Source of the DNA: Pseudomonas lini
GTDB lineage: Bacteria; Pseudomonadota; Gammaproteobacteria; Pseudomonadales; Pseudomonadaceae
DNA: 64,000 nucleotides
Direction: 5' to 3'
NCBI RefSeq assembly: GCF_964063345.1
Contig: NZ_OZ061318.1
Coordinates: 3,472,001 to 3,536,000 of the forward strand
The translations under genes were made by a program, and so were the position numbers. Position 1 is the first letter of the stretch; every line of letters begins with the position of its first letter. The notes beneath the pieces are model-generated. The model made no database searches, had not been told where the DNA came from, and saw only the letters and a list, made by a program, of their open reading frames with translations. Positions 8,384 through 16,831 of the stretch are shown here, piece after piece.

Positions 8384-9166
8384 ATGAAAAAGGTTCTGTT
8401 GTTCACCGCATTGGCGGCTGCCCTGACCACGGGCCTGGCCCAGGCTGGCGAAAAACTGGTGGTCGCGGCGACGCCGGTTCCACATGCCGAGATTCTTGAA
8501 CTGATCAAACCGACCCTTGCCAAAGAAGGCGTGGACCTGGAGATCAAAGTCTTCACCGACTACGTTCAGCCTAACGTGCAGGTCGACCAGAAACATCTGG
8601 ACGCCAACTACTTCCAGACTCTGCCGTACCTGAAAAACTTCAATGAAGGTAAAGGCACGCACCTGGTGACCGTGATCGGCGTACACGTCGAACCATTTGG
8701 CGGCTATTCGAAGAAAGTCAAAAGCCTGGCTGAGCTGAAAGACGGCGCAACCATCGCCATCCCGAACGAAGGCAGCAACAGCGGCCGAGCCCTGATCCTG
8801 CTGCAGAAGGCTGGCCTGATCGAGTTAAAAGACCCGAAAAACGCTGTGGCTACCCCGAAAGACATCGCCAAGAACCCGCACAATTTCAAGTTCAGGGAAC
8901 TGGAATCGGCCATGCTGCCGCGTGTTCTGGACCAGGTCGATCTGGACATGATCAACACCAACTACGCGCTGGATGCGGGCCTGAACCCGGCGAAAGACGC
9001 GCTGGTGATCGAAGGCGCCGATTCGCCTTACGTGAACTTCCTGGTGGCTCGTCCAGACAACAAGGACAGCGTTGCCATCCAGAAACTGGCCAAGGCTTTG
9101 ACCAGTCCTGAAGTGAAAGCATTCATCGCCAAGAAGTACAGCGGCGCGGTACTGCCGGCGTTCTGA
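8384..9166 (+). CDS. MetQ/NlpA-family substrate-binding protein
   Basis: 260-aa periplasmic binding protein of the methionine (MetQ/NlpA) family. It has a signal peptide of about 21 residues ending AQA-GEK. No lipobox cysteine is present, so it is probably soluble in the periplasm. Typical family blocks include VDQKHLDANYFQTLPYL near residue 65 and IAIPNEGSNSGRAL near residue 124. No metN or metI is adjacent, so it may deliver its ligand to the MetNI encoded at 21.8-23.6 kb. A terminator follows directly. A second family member lies at 23.6 kb. Confidence 0.88.
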   Translation: MKKVLLFTALAAALTTGLAQAGEKLVVAATPVPHAEILELIKPTLAKEGVDLEIKVFTDYVQPNVQVDQKHLDANYFQTLPYLKNFNEGKGTHLVTVIGVHVEPFGGYSKKVKSLAELKDGATIAIPNEGSNSGRALILLQKAGLIELKDPKNAVATPKDIAKNPHNFKFRELESAMLPRVLDQVDLDMINTNYALDAGLNPAKDALVIEGADSPYVNFLVARPDNKDSVAIQKLAKALTSPEVKAFIAKKYSGAVLPAF

Positions 9167-9199
9167 TTTACCGCAGTCTCGAACCCCTTCAAGGTTTCA

Positions 9200-9232
9200 A
9201 CGCCGACGGCTAATACAGCGTCGGCGTTTTTA
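9200..9232 (+). terminator. Rho-independent terminator after the MetQ-like gene
   Basis: Stem ACGCCGAC (9200-9207) pairs with GTCGGCGT (9220-9227), followed by a T-rich tail. It lies 33 nt after the stop. Confidence 0.85.
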
Positions 9233-9250
9233 TTGGGGGTGTGTTTCACT

Positions 9251-9382
9251 TGTGGCGAGGGAGCTTGCTCCCGCTGGGTTGCGAAGCGACCCCAAAACCT
9301 GCGCACACGTTGTGTCAGACAAACCGCGTTGGCTGATTTGCGACTGCTACGCAGCCGAGCGGGAGCAAGCTCCCTCGCCACA
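9251..9382. repeat. Long REPIN, GAGGGAGCTTGCTCCC family
   Basis: Inverted arms TGTGGCGAGGGAGCTTGCTC and GAGCAAGCTCCCTCGCCACA flank about 90 nt that include GGGTTGCGAAGCGACCC. The same family recurs at 14.4, 21.7, 28.6, 32.5, 44.1 and 51.4 kb. Confidence 0.92.
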
Positions 9383-9409
9383 AGATCAAAAGATCGCAGC
9401 CTTCGAGGC

Positions 9410-9505
9410 TTAGGCCACTCTGGCCTTCAGCGCTTTGCGCAACGCCACCAGCAATTTCATGATGTCCTGCGGATCCAGCCGCTGTGGCACGTTTACGTCA
9501 GCCAT
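9410..9505 (-). CDS. Possible 31-aa small protein
   Basis: Short frame starting MADVNVPQRLDPQ and ending KARVA. A good ribosome site (GGAAGAG) lies 4 nt before the ATG. The sequence is predicted to be one amphipathic basic helix (MKLLVALRKALKARV). A GCCT-CGA-AGGC hairpin with a nearby T-run follows the stop and could terminate the transcript. It lies between the MetQ-like gene and the amino-acid importer on the opposite strand. I do not recognise the family; it could be chance. Confidence 0.4.
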   Translation of the reverse strand: MADVNVPQRLDPQDIMKLLVALRKALKARVA

Positions 9506-9785
9506 TTTCTCTTCCTTGTGAAGGTTCGGCCGGGGGAGTCTGGCCAAAAGCTGCACGTGCGTGGAGGGTATTTTGAAAAAAAGATCCTTCCTACAGCACA
9601 AAGAAAAATAGTCGTCCTCCACTGCCGCCGCAAATCCGCAGGATAGTTTTTTGCGTGATATCAATATGCTTTAACGGTATTTAAATTCTTCTTTTTATAC
9701 CTTTAAAGTCGGTGCCTGCCGGGTGGTTATCCACTGCCCACGGACTGCGCCATCGTCGCTTACTGAGCGGCGTACAGGATGTTCA
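9506..9785 (+). promoter_or_regulatory. Upstream region of the amino-acid importer
   Basis: A 280-nt gap. The part from 9640 to 9710 is AT-rich (TGATATCAATATGCTTTAAC, then TATTTAAATTC and TTTTTATACC) and probably carries the importer promoter. No clear operator is visible. The left part holds no feature other than the leader of the possible 31-aa gene. Confidence 0.35.
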
Positions 9786-10451
9786 ATGACTTTCGATTAC
9801 GCTTTTATCCTCAGCACCCTGCCGGCGTTTCTCAAAGCCGTGGGCGTGACGCTGCAGGTCGGCTTTATCGCCATCGGCACTTCGTTGCTGGTGGCGCTGA
9901 TCAACGCGACGATTCTGGTGTTTCGCACCCCCTACCTGCAACGCCTGGTCGGGTTGTACGTGGAGTTGGCGCGCAACACGCCACTGCTGGTTCAGTTGTT
10001 CTTCGTCTACTTCGCCTTGCCGGCCTTGGGCATCAAAGTCTCGGGCTTCGCGGCGGCGATCATCACCATGACGTTTCTCGGCGGCGCCTACCTCACCGAA
10101 GTCCTGCGCGCCGGCGTGGAGGCGGTGCCCCAGGCGCAACTTGAGTCAGGTCGCTCCATCGGCCTGTCTCACGGGCAATTGCTGCGCTACGTGATCCTGC
10201 CGCAAGCCGGCATCCTCAGCCTGCCGTCGTTGTTCGCCAATTTCATTTTCCTGCTCAAGGAAACCACCGTGGTCTCGGCGGTGGCGGTGCCGGAGATTCT
10301 CTACACCACCAAGAGCTATATCGCGCTCTATTACAAAACCTACGAAATGCTCGCCGTGCTGACGCTGATCTGCGTGCTGCTGTTTTTGCCGTTGTCGCTG
10401 CTGCTCAGCCGTCTGGAAAGGAGGCTCCAGCATGGCCAGTTCGGGTCTTGA
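9786..10451 (+). CDS. Polar amino-acid ABC transporter permease (first subunit)
   Basis: 221-aa HisM/GlnP-type inner-membrane permease with about five helices. The EAA loop is seen at VPQAQLESGRSIGLSHGQ and [14 protein letters not shown] is a family hallmark. The start at 9786 is preceded by ACAGGATGTTCA. The end overlaps the next permease gene by 20 nt, so translation is coupled. With the following three genes it forms a complete importer. The ligand is not clear: the family covers glutamine, glutamate, arginine and cystine, and sulfur-gene surroundings make a sulfur amino acid possible. Confidence 0.88.
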   Translation: MTFDYAFILSTLPAFLKAVGVTLQVGFIAIGTSLLVALINATILVFRTPYLQRLVGLYVELARNTPLLVQLFFVYFALPALGIKVSGFAAAIITMTFLGGAYLTEVLRAGVEAVPQAQLESGRSIGLSHGQLLRYVILPQAGILSLPSLFANFIFLLKETTVVSAVAVPEILYTTKSYIALYYKTYEMLAVLTLICVLLFLPLSLLLSRLERRLQHGQFGS

Positions 10452-11091
10452 GCTGCTCTGGGTGTCGTTGCCGCAACTGGGCAAGGGCGCTGCGCAAACC
10501 CTGTCGATCTCTTTCCTGAGCATCGCCATCAGCACGGTGGGCGGCGTGCTCTACGGCGTGTTGCGCACGCTGAATTCGAAATGGCTGAACGCGATTCTGC
10601 GGGTCTATCTGGAACTGTTTCGGGCGATCCCGGTGCTGGTCTGGCTGTACTTGCTGTTCTTCGGTCTGCCGATTTTTTTCGGGCTGAGCATTCCAAGCTT
10701 CTGGTGCGCGGTGCTGGTGTTGTCGCTGTGGGGCGCCAGCGAAGTCGGTGAAGTGGTGCGCGGCGCCTTGCATTCATTGCCGCGTGGCCAGCGTGAGGCC
10801 GGGTTGTCGATTGGGCTGGATGGCCCGCAACTCTACGGCTACGTGCTGCTGCCTCAAGCCTTGAAGCGCATGACGCCGCCGACCATCAACGTTTACACGC
10901 GGATCATCAAGACCAGCTCCCTGGCGGTCCTGATCGGCGTGGTGGACGTGATCAAGGTCGGCCAGCAGATCATCGAACGCACCTACGAATCAGTGCTGAT
11001 CTACGGCGCGCTGTTCCTGTTTTTCTTTTTCATCTGCTACCCGCTGTCGGCCGCCTCGCGCGTGCTGGAGCGGCGCTGGACGCAAGCATGA
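10432..11091 (+). CDS. Polar amino-acid ABC transporter permease (second subunit)
   Basis: 219-aa HisM-type permease, paralogous to the gene before it. It has ELFRAIPVLVWLYLLFFGLP near the second helix and an EAA loop at LPRGQREAGLSIGLDG. A run of phenylalanines marks the last helix. It starts inside the preceding gene, and its stop overlaps the ATPase start (ATGA). Together the two permeases form the heterodimeric channel. Confidence 0.88.
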   Translation: MASSGLELLWVSLPQLGKGAAQTLSISFLSIAISTVGGVLYGVLRTLNSKWLNAILRVYLELFRAIPVLVWLYLLFFGLPIFFGLSIPSFWCAVLVLSLWGASEVGEVVRGALHSLPRGQREAGLSIGLDGPQLYGYVLLPQALKRMTPPTINVYTRIIKTSSLAVLIGVVDVIKVGQQIIERTYESVLIYGALFLFFFFICYPLSAASRVLERRWTQA

Positions 11092-11870
11092 GTGCATTGA
11101 TCGAGTTCAAGGGTTTCAACAAGTTTTTCGGCGAGCAGCAGGTGCTCGACGGCATTGATCTGAAGGTGAAGTCAGGTGAAGTGATCGTCATCCTCGGCCC
11201 CAGCGGCTGCGGCAAAAGCACTTTGCTGCGTTGCCTCAACGGCCTGGAAGTGGCTCACAGCGGCAGCTTGAATTTTGCCGGGCGTGAGTTGCTGGACAAG
11301 GGCACCGATTGGCGCGAAGTGCGTCAGCAGATCGGCATGGTATTCCAGAGCTATCACCTGTTCCCGCACATGAGCGTGCTCGACAATATATTGCTCGGCC
11401 CACTCAAGGTGCAGAAGCGCGAACGCCGTGAAGCCCGTGCTCAGGCTGAAGCGCTGCTCGAGCGTGTCGGTCTGCTGGACAAGCGCGATGCCTTCCCGCG
11501 CCAGCTTTCCGGCGGCCAGCAGCAACGCATCGCTATCGTTCGTTCGCTGTGCATGAACCCCAAGGTCATGCTCTTCGACGAAGTCACTGCCGCCCTCGAT
11601 CCGGAGATGGTCAAGGAAGTGCTCGAGGTGATTCAGGGCCTGGCCCGCGAAGGCATGACGCTGCTGATTGTCACCCATGAAATGGCCTTCGCCCGCGCCG
11701 TGGCCGACCGCATCGTGTTCATGGATGCCGGGCGCATTCTTGAGCAAAACCCACCCGAGATTTTCTTTACGAACCCGCAAACCGCACGAGCGCAGCAGTT
11801 CCTGGAGAAGTTCTCCTACGTCGCCGCACTACCCAAAACGACTCAAACAAAGGAATTGGAACTGTCATGA
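11088..11870 (+). CDS. Polar amino-acid ABC transporter ATP-binding protein
   Basis: 260-aa GlnQ/HisP-type ATPase. Walker A is GPSGCGKST near residue 37, the signature is LSGGQQQR near 140, and Walker B is VMLFDEVT. The last deviates from the usual DEPT in having V for P. The H-loop is VTHEM. Four-base overlaps at both ends place it in the middle of a four-gene operon. Confidence 0.92.
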   Translation: MSALIEFKGFNKFFGEQQVLDGIDLKVKSGEVIVILGPSGCGKSTLLRCLNGLEVAHSGSLNFAGRELLDKGTDWREVRQQIGMVFQSYHLFPHMSVLDNILLGPLKVQKRERREARAQAEALLERVGLLDKRDAFPRQLSGGQQQRIAIVRSLCMNPKVMLFDEVTAALDPEMVKEVLEVIQGLAREGMTLLIVTHEMAFARAVADRIVFMDAGRILEQNPPEIFFTNPQTARAQQFLEKFSYVAALPKTTQTKELELS

Positions 11871-12748
11871 AAACTGCCAAGTCTTCTCTGCTGCTGCTCC
11901 CGCTGTTCGGCCTGGCGCTGCTCGCAGGCTGCAACAAAACCGAAGAACCGACGAAGCCGAAAGTCGCAAGCGTCAGCACCGCACCGGCCGGTTACCTGGA
12001 AAAAATCAAAGCCCGGGACAAGCTGATCGTCGGCGTCTTCACGGATAAACCGCCGTTCGGTTTTGTCGATGAAGCCGGACGCTACGTGGGGTTTGATACC
12101 GACATCGGTCGCCAATTCGCCAAGGATCTGCTGGGCGATGAGAACAAGGTCGAGTTCGTTGCAGTGGAGCCGGCGAGCCGGATTCCGTTTCTGCAAAGCG
12201 ACAAGGTCGACCTGATTCTGGCCAACATGACCGTCACCCCGGAGCGTAAGGACGCGGTGGACTTCACCAACCCGAACCTCAAGGTTGCGGTGCAGGCGTT
12301 GGTGCCGCAGGCGAGTTCGGTGAAGAGCCTCGATGACCTGGCGACCCGCACCACTATCGTGACCACGGGCACCACGGCGGATATCTGGCTGACCAAGAAT
12401 CATCCGGACTGGAAACTGCTGAAGTTCGAGAAAAACTCCGAGTCCCTGCAAGCCCTGGCCAATGGTCGCGGCGATGCTTATGCCCAGGACAATCTGGTGC
12501 TGTTCAGCTGGGCCAAGCAGAATCCGGGCTACCGCGTGCTGGAGGAAAAACTGGGGGCCGAAGCACCGATCGCGCCGGCGGTGAAGAAGGGCAATATCGA
12601 ACTGCGTGATTGGGTGAATGTGGAGTTGGCGAAGTTGGGCGAGGAGAAGTTTTTGCTCAAGCTGTACGACCAGTATGTGCGTAAAGAATTGAGCGATGAC
12701 ACCAAGCCTGAGAGCGTGATTGTCGAGGGAGGGAAGTGGCAGGGGTGA
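11867..12748 (+). CDS. Amino-acid ABC transporter substrate-binding lipoprotein
   Basis: 293-aa type-3 periplasmic binding protein. Its signal peptide ends in a lipobox, LLAGC, with Cys at residue 23, so it is probably a lipoprotein. The family motif RDKLIVGVFTDKPPFGFVD precedes the ligand cleft. An arginine in TVTPERKDAVDF is positioned for the ligand carboxylate. It overlaps the ATPase gene by 4 nt. Its last codons (EGGKWQG) lie inside the first unit of a tandem DNA repeat that continues past the stop. Confidence 0.88.
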   Translation: MKTAKSSLLLLPLFGLALLAGCNKTEEPTKPKVASVSTAPAGYLEKIKARDKLIVGVFTDKPPFGFVDEAGRYVGFDTDIGRQFAKDLLGDENKVEFVAVEPASRIPFLQSDKVDLILANMTVTPERKDAVDFTNPNLKVAVQALVPQASSVKSLDDLATRTTIVTTGTTADIWLTKNHPDWKLLKFEKNSESLQALANGRGDAYAQDNLVLFSWAKQNPGYRVLEEKLGAEAPIAPAVKKGNIELRDWVNVELAKLGEEKFLLKLYDQYVRKELSDDTKPESVIVEGGKWQG

Positions 12749-13127
12749 GTCTGACCTTTGCGGCGATCTCTCGGCCGTCATCGCGGGCAAGCCCGCTCCC
12801 ACAGGGTTTGGTGTGGACACAGATTTTGTGTCCATTGAAGACCATTGTGGGTGGAGGGAAGTGGCAGGGGTGATTCTCTGACCTTTGCGGCGATCTCTCG
12901 GCCGTCATCGCGGGCAAGCCCGCTCCCACAGGGTTTGGTTTGGACGCAGATTTTGTGTCCATTGAAGACCATTGTGGGTGGGAGGGAAGTGGCAGGGGTG
13001 ATTCTCTGACCTTTGCGGCGATCTCTCGGCCGTCATCGCGGGCAAGCCCGCTCCCACAGGGTTTGGTTTGGACGCAGATTTTGTGTTCACTGAAGATCAT
13101 TGTGGGAGCGGGCTTGCCCGCGATGGC
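12727..13127. repeat. Three tandem units of about 127 bp, each with the end of the binding-protein gene plus a REP
   Basis: Each unit runs GAGGGAAGTGGCAGGGGTGA, then a spacer with CCTTTGCGGCGATCTCTCGG, the REP core TCGCGGGCAAGCCCGCTCCC, and GACCATTGTGGGTGG. REP cores begin at 12781, 12908 and 13036 (periods of 127 and 128). The units differ at only a few positions, so the amplification is recent. The array ends in an inverted REP (GAGCGGGCTTGCCCGCGATG). The unit includes the last codons and stop of the preceding gene. Confidence 0.95.
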
Positions 13128-13144
13128 GGTTTATCAGACACCAC

Positions 13145-14341
13145 CTAATCCGGCCAATACCACGCCGGCTCGTCCAGCATCCGCTGCCCGACCATCCCGG
13201 TCTGGCCGAAATTCTTCTCCAGCACAATGCAATTGCATTCCGGGTCTTGCTGCAACGCCGAGATCAAGCGCCGCGCATGGGACACCACCCACACCTGACA
13301 CTGCTCGGACGCTCGAATGATCAACCGCGCCAACGCCGGCAGCAGGTCTGGGTGCAGACTGGTTTCCGGCTCGTTCAACACCATCAGCGTCGGCGGGCGA
13401 GGGGTCAGCAGTGCCGCCACCAGCAGCAGATAGCGCAACGTCCCGTCCGATAACTCGGCGGCGGACAACGGTCGCAACAACCCTTCCTGATAAAACTCGA
13501 TGGCAAACCGTCCGCCCTGCAATGGCGCGATGTTCAGTCGCGCGCCGGGAAAGGCATCGCTGATAGCCGCCTGCAAGGCTTCGGGATCACCGATTTCGAT
13601 GATGGTCTGCAAGGCTGCCGCCAGGTCGCGACCGTCGTGGTGCAACACCGGCGTGCGGGTGCCCAGTTGCGGTTGGCGAACCGGTGCGTCGGCGTCACTG
13701 CGAAAGTGATCGTAGAAGCGCCAGCGACGGATGAACTCACGTAATTCCAGAACCTCCGGTGAAGAACGCAAACTGCCGACCTGATCGAACAGGCTGTCGA
13801 AATTCGGCGTGTGCTGGGCCAGTACGTCCCAGCTGCGATTGGCTCGGGCACGGATCATCGGGCCGTCGCGATCCACCAGCAGGCTGGCCGGCCGATAAGT
13901 CGGCCCGGCCCAGACGCATTCACGCTTGATTTGCGGGTCGAGGTTGAAGCGTGACGGAATAGGTAAACTGTGTCCGGGCAGCATGAAGTGGCCGTTGGAA
14001 TCGGGGAGCCCGAGGCTGATCGAGTAGCTGAAATCTTCACCGGCAAACCCCAGGCGCAGGCGTTTGGCGCCGTGTCTCACCGTAGCCTCGACCGGGACGT
14101 CACCATTGCGCATCCGTCGGCTGATACTTTCAGGCCCGGCCCAGAAGGTCGAATCCAGCCCACCCTCACGGGCCAACGCATTGACCACCCCGCCCTGAGC
14201 GGTTTCCGCCAGCAGGCGCAAGGCGCGATAGAGGTTGGATTTGCCGCTGCCGTTGGGGCCGGTGATCAAGTTCAACCGGCCAAGCGGAATCACCAATTTA
14301 TTGATCGAGCGGTAATTGGCCACCGCGAGGGTTTTGAGCAT
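13145..14341 (-). CDS. RecF/OLD-like AAA family ATPase
   Basis: 398-aa SMC/ABC-type ATPase. Walker A GPNGSGKSN lies near residue 28. A signature-like region is LSDGTLRYL, Walker B is LNEPETSLHPDLL, and a switch histidine follows in VVSHARRL. No long coiled coil or Toprim domain is obvious, unlike true OLD proteins. Similar stand-alone ATPases are common in Proteobacteria with no settled role; DNA repair or defence is possible. The start at 14341 is supported by AGGAAGCTACCC. Upstream frame extension would be REP sequence only. It is convergent with the amino-acid importer. Confidence 0.8.
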   Translation of the reverse strand: MLKTLAVANYRSINKLVIPLGRLNLITGPNGSGKSNLYRALRLLAETAQGGVVNALAREGGLDSTFWAGPESISRRMRNGDVPVEATVRHGAKRLRLGFAGEDFSYSISLGLPDSNGHFMLPGHSLPIPSRFNLDPQIKRECVWAGPTYRPASLLVDRDGPMIRARANRSWDVLAQHTPNFDSLFDQVGSLRSSPEVLELREFIRRWRFYDHFRSDADAPVRQPQLGTRTPVLHHDGRDLAAALQTIIEIGDPEALQAAISDAFPGARLNIAPLQGGRFAIEFYQEGLLRPLSAAELSDGTLRYLLLVAALLTPRPPTLMVLNEPETSLHPDLLPALARLIIRASEQCQVWVVSHARRLISALQQDPECNCIVLEKNFGQTGMVGQRMLDEPAWYWPD

Positions 14342-14400
14342 GGGTAGCTTCCTGCTGCAGGGTCCGTCATTCTGCCTTATTGTCAGCAACACGGTGATCC

Positions 14401-14552
14401 CTGTGGCGAGGGGGCTTTTGTGGCGAGCGAGCTTGCTCGCGCTGGGCTGCGAAGCGGCCCCCAAAGTCATTCAATGAGGTGTGTCAGGTAAAACGAGATA
14501 GCAGGTTTTGCGTCTGCTGCGCAGCCGAGCGGGAGCAAGCTCCCTCGCCACA
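14401..14552. repeat. Long REPIN, GAGGGAGCTTGCTCCC family, left arm duplicated
   Basis: The left side reads TGTGGCGAGGGGGC, then a second TGTGGCGAGCGAGCTTGCTC; the right arm is GAGCAAGCTCCCTCGCCACA. It lies in the 322-nt gap between the divergent ATPase and efflux genes. The rest of the gap (14553-14663) carries the presumed efflux promoter, with no operator recognised. Confidence 0.88.
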
Positions 14553-14663
14553 ACAAACCCCTCCACCACGGGGAATGCAGCAAACCCGTGCACTCGTTGA
14601 ACCCTGTTCTAAGCTCACAGTCGTATCGTCACTGGCACGTTCGTACAGCGCAAAGGAGTTTGC

Positions 14664-15767
14664 ATGGCGGGTTCCGGATTGAAATTAATGGTTGGCCTGA
14701 GCCTCATCGCCTTGCTGACCGCCTGTGGCGATAAAAAGCCCGTCGAGAAGGATCGCCCGCGAGTCTTCGTGCAAGAGGTCAAACCATCGGATTACGCCGC
14801 CGCGGTGACACTCACTGGTGACGTCCAGGCGCGGGTACAAACCGAATTGTCGTTCCGCGTGGGCGGCAAGATAATTCAGCGTATGGTCGATGTCGGTGAC
14901 CGGGTTTCGGCCAAACAAGTGCTGGCCAAACTCGACCCGAAAGACCTGCAAACCAATGTCGACTCGGCCCAGGCTCAGGTCGTGGCCGAACAGGCCCGGG
15001 TCAAACAAACCGCCGCCGCCTTCGTTCGCCAGCAAAAACTCCTGCCCAAAGGCTACACCAGCCAGAGCGAATACGATTCCGCCCAAGCCGCCTTGCGCAG
15101 CAGTCAGAGCGCATTGACCGCTGCTCAGGCGCAGTTGGCCAACGCCCGTGATCAACTGAGCTACACCGCATTGATTGCCGATGCTCCGGGGGTGATTACC
15201 GCGCGCCAGGCCGAAGTTGGCCAGGTGGTGCAAGCCACGGTGCCGATTTTCAGCCTGGCCCGGGACGGCGAGCGTGACGCAGTGTTCAACGTGTATGAAT
15301 CGCTGCTGGCCGAGCCGCCGTCGGACAGATCGATCGTGGTCAGCCTGCTCGACAACCCGAAGATCAAAACCACGGGCACCGTTCGGGAAGTCACGCCGGC
15401 GGTGTCCGCGCAGACCGGCACGGTACAAGTCAAAGTCACCCTGGCCAGTCTTCCCGAGGGCATGCAACTCGGGTCGGTGGTGAGCGCCACTGCCAAGCCA
15501 GTCGGCAAAACCGCAGTGGAGCTGCCCTGGTCGGCCCTGACCAAGAACCTCAGTGACCCGGCCGTGTGGCTGGTGGATGCCGAGGGCAAGGCGCAGTTGC
15601 ACACGGTCACCGTCGGCCGTTACCTGACCGGCAAAGTCATTGTCAGCGCCGGCCTCAACGGTGGCGAAAAAGTTGTCACCGCAGGTGGCCAATTACTGCA
15701 TCCGGGCGTGCGGGTGGAGATTGTCGAAAACACCTACAAGACACCAATGACAGGAGCTCAGCCATGA
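14664..15767 (+). CDS. triA: RND efflux periplasmic adaptor, first of two (TriA-like)
   Basis: 367-aa membrane fusion protein. Its signal peptide ends in a lipobox (LLTAC). A barrel-sandwich half-motif (FRVGGKIIQRMVDVGDRV) follows, then a coiled-coil hairpin about residues 90-170 and a beta-barrel and membrane-proximal domain. It links the inner-membrane pump to an outer-membrane channel. The start follows AAGGAGTTTGC. A second adaptor and an RND pump follow with 4-nt overlaps. This two-adaptor arrangement matches TriABC of P. aeruginosa, which exports triclosan with OpmH. The name rests on that layout. Confidence 0.82.
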   Translation: MAGSGLKLMVGLSLIALLTACGDKKPVEKDRPRVFVQEVKPSDYAAAVTLTGDVQARVQTELSFRVGGKIIQRMVDVGDRVSAKQVLAKLDPKDLQTNVDSAQAQVVAEQARVKQTAAAFVRQQKLLPKGYTSQSEYDSAQAALRSSQSALTAAQAQLANARDQLSYTALIADAPGVITARQAEVGQVVQATVPIFSLARDGERDAVFNVYESLLAEPPSDRSIVVSLLDNPKIKTTGTVREVTPAVSAQTGTVQVKVTLASLPEGMQLGSVVSATAKPVGKTAVELPWSALTKNLSDPAVWLVDAEGKAQLHTVTVGRYLTGKVIVSAGLNGGEKVVTAGGQLLHPGVRVEIVENTYKTPMTGAQP

Positions 15768-16831
15768 AACGCCTGTTGCTGTTGTCCGCCGCTGCACTGC
15801 TGGTCGCCTGCTCCAAAGAGGAAGCGCCGCCAGAACCGGTTCGGCCGGTATTGTCCGTGGAGGTGAAGGCGCTCAATCAAGAAGACCTCGGCCGGTTTGC
15901 CGGCAGCATTCAGGCCCGTTACGAAAGCAACATCGGTTTCCGGGTGCCGGGGCGTATCGCCAGCCGTAACGTCGATGTCGGCGCCGAAGTCCAGAAGGGC
16001 GCGTTACTCGCCACTCTCGACCCCACCGATCAGCAGAACCAGTTGCGCTCGGCTCAGGGGGATCTGGCGCGTGTTCAGGCGCAGCTCATCAATGCTCAGG
16101 CCAACGCCCGGCGTCAGCAGGAACTGTTCAATCGCGGGGTCGGCGCCCAGGCTCAACTGGACATCGCCCAGACCGACCTGAAAACCACCCAGGCCTCTCT
16201 CGATCAAGCCAGGGCCGCAGTCGATCAGGCGAAGGACCAACTCAACTACGTCGAGCTGCGCACCGATCACAAAGCCATTGTCACCGCGTGGAACGCCGAA
16301 GCCGGGCAAGTGGTGACGGCTGGCCAGCAAGTGGTGACCCTGGCGCAGCCGGACATCAAGGAAGCGGTGATCGATTTGCCCGACACCCTGGTCGATCGAT
16401 TGCCCGCCGACGTGGTGTTCCAGGTCGCCTCACAACTGGACCCGAGTATCACCAGCACGGCCATCGTGCGCGAAATCGAACCTCAGGCCCAAAGCGCAAC
16501 CCGTACCCGTCGCGCTCGTCTGAGCCTGGCCGATACGCCGCCGGGCTTTCGCCTCGGCACGGCGATCAGCGTGACCCTCAGCTCTGCGATCAAGCCACGC
16601 CTCGAACTGCCGGTGAGCGCGCTGCAGGAGGTCGACGGCAAACTGCGGATCTGGGTCGTCGATCCGCAGACACAAACTGTTTCCCCACGGGACGTTAGCC
16701 TGATCAGTCGAACCGATGCCACGGTGGTCCTGGCCAACGGCGTGAAGTCCGGCGAGCGGGTGGTCAGTGCCGGTGTGAACAGCCTCAAGCCGGGGCAGAA
16801 AGTGAAAATTGACGAGGACAGCCCGCAATGA
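15764..16831 (+). CDS. triB: RND efflux periplasmic adaptor, second of two (TriB-like)
   Basis: 355-aa adaptor lipoprotein with lipobox LLVAC. Its lipoyl-type motif is FRVPGRIASRNVDVGAEV. A long helical hairpin (about residues 90-165) precedes a beta-barrel domain. It is paralogous to the gene before it, overlapping by ATGA at its start and by ATGA with the pump at its end. In the P. aeruginosa TriABC system both adaptors are required, probably forming a heteromeric ring around one pump. Confidence 0.82.
   Translation: MKRLLLLSAAALLVACSKEEAPPEPVRPVLSVEVKALNQEDLGRFAGSIQARYESNIGFRVPGRIASRNVDVGAEVQKGALLATLDPTDQQNQLRSAQGDLARVQAQLINAQANARRQQELFNRGVGAQAQLDIAQTDLKTTQASLDQARAAVDQAKDQLNYVELRTDHKAIVTAWNAEAGQVVTAGQQVVTLAQPDIKEAVIDLPDTLVDRLPADVVFQVASQLDPSITSTAIVREIEPQAQSATRTRRARLSLADTPPGFRLGTAISVTLSSAIKPRLELPVSALQEVDGKLRIWVVDPQTQTVSPRDVSLISRTDATVVLANGVKSGERVVSAGVNSLKPGQKVKIDEDSPQ

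Noticed and set aside
12657..13100. Repetitive minus-strand frames 'CGSGLARDDGREIAAKVR' in the tandem repeat
   Set aside because: They are translations of REP sequence; identical peptide blocks come from DNA repeats, not from a repeat protein.
12727..13127. CRISPR array
   Set aside because: Three units of 127 bp without distinct spacers; each unit is nearly identical along its whole length. It is a tandem duplication.
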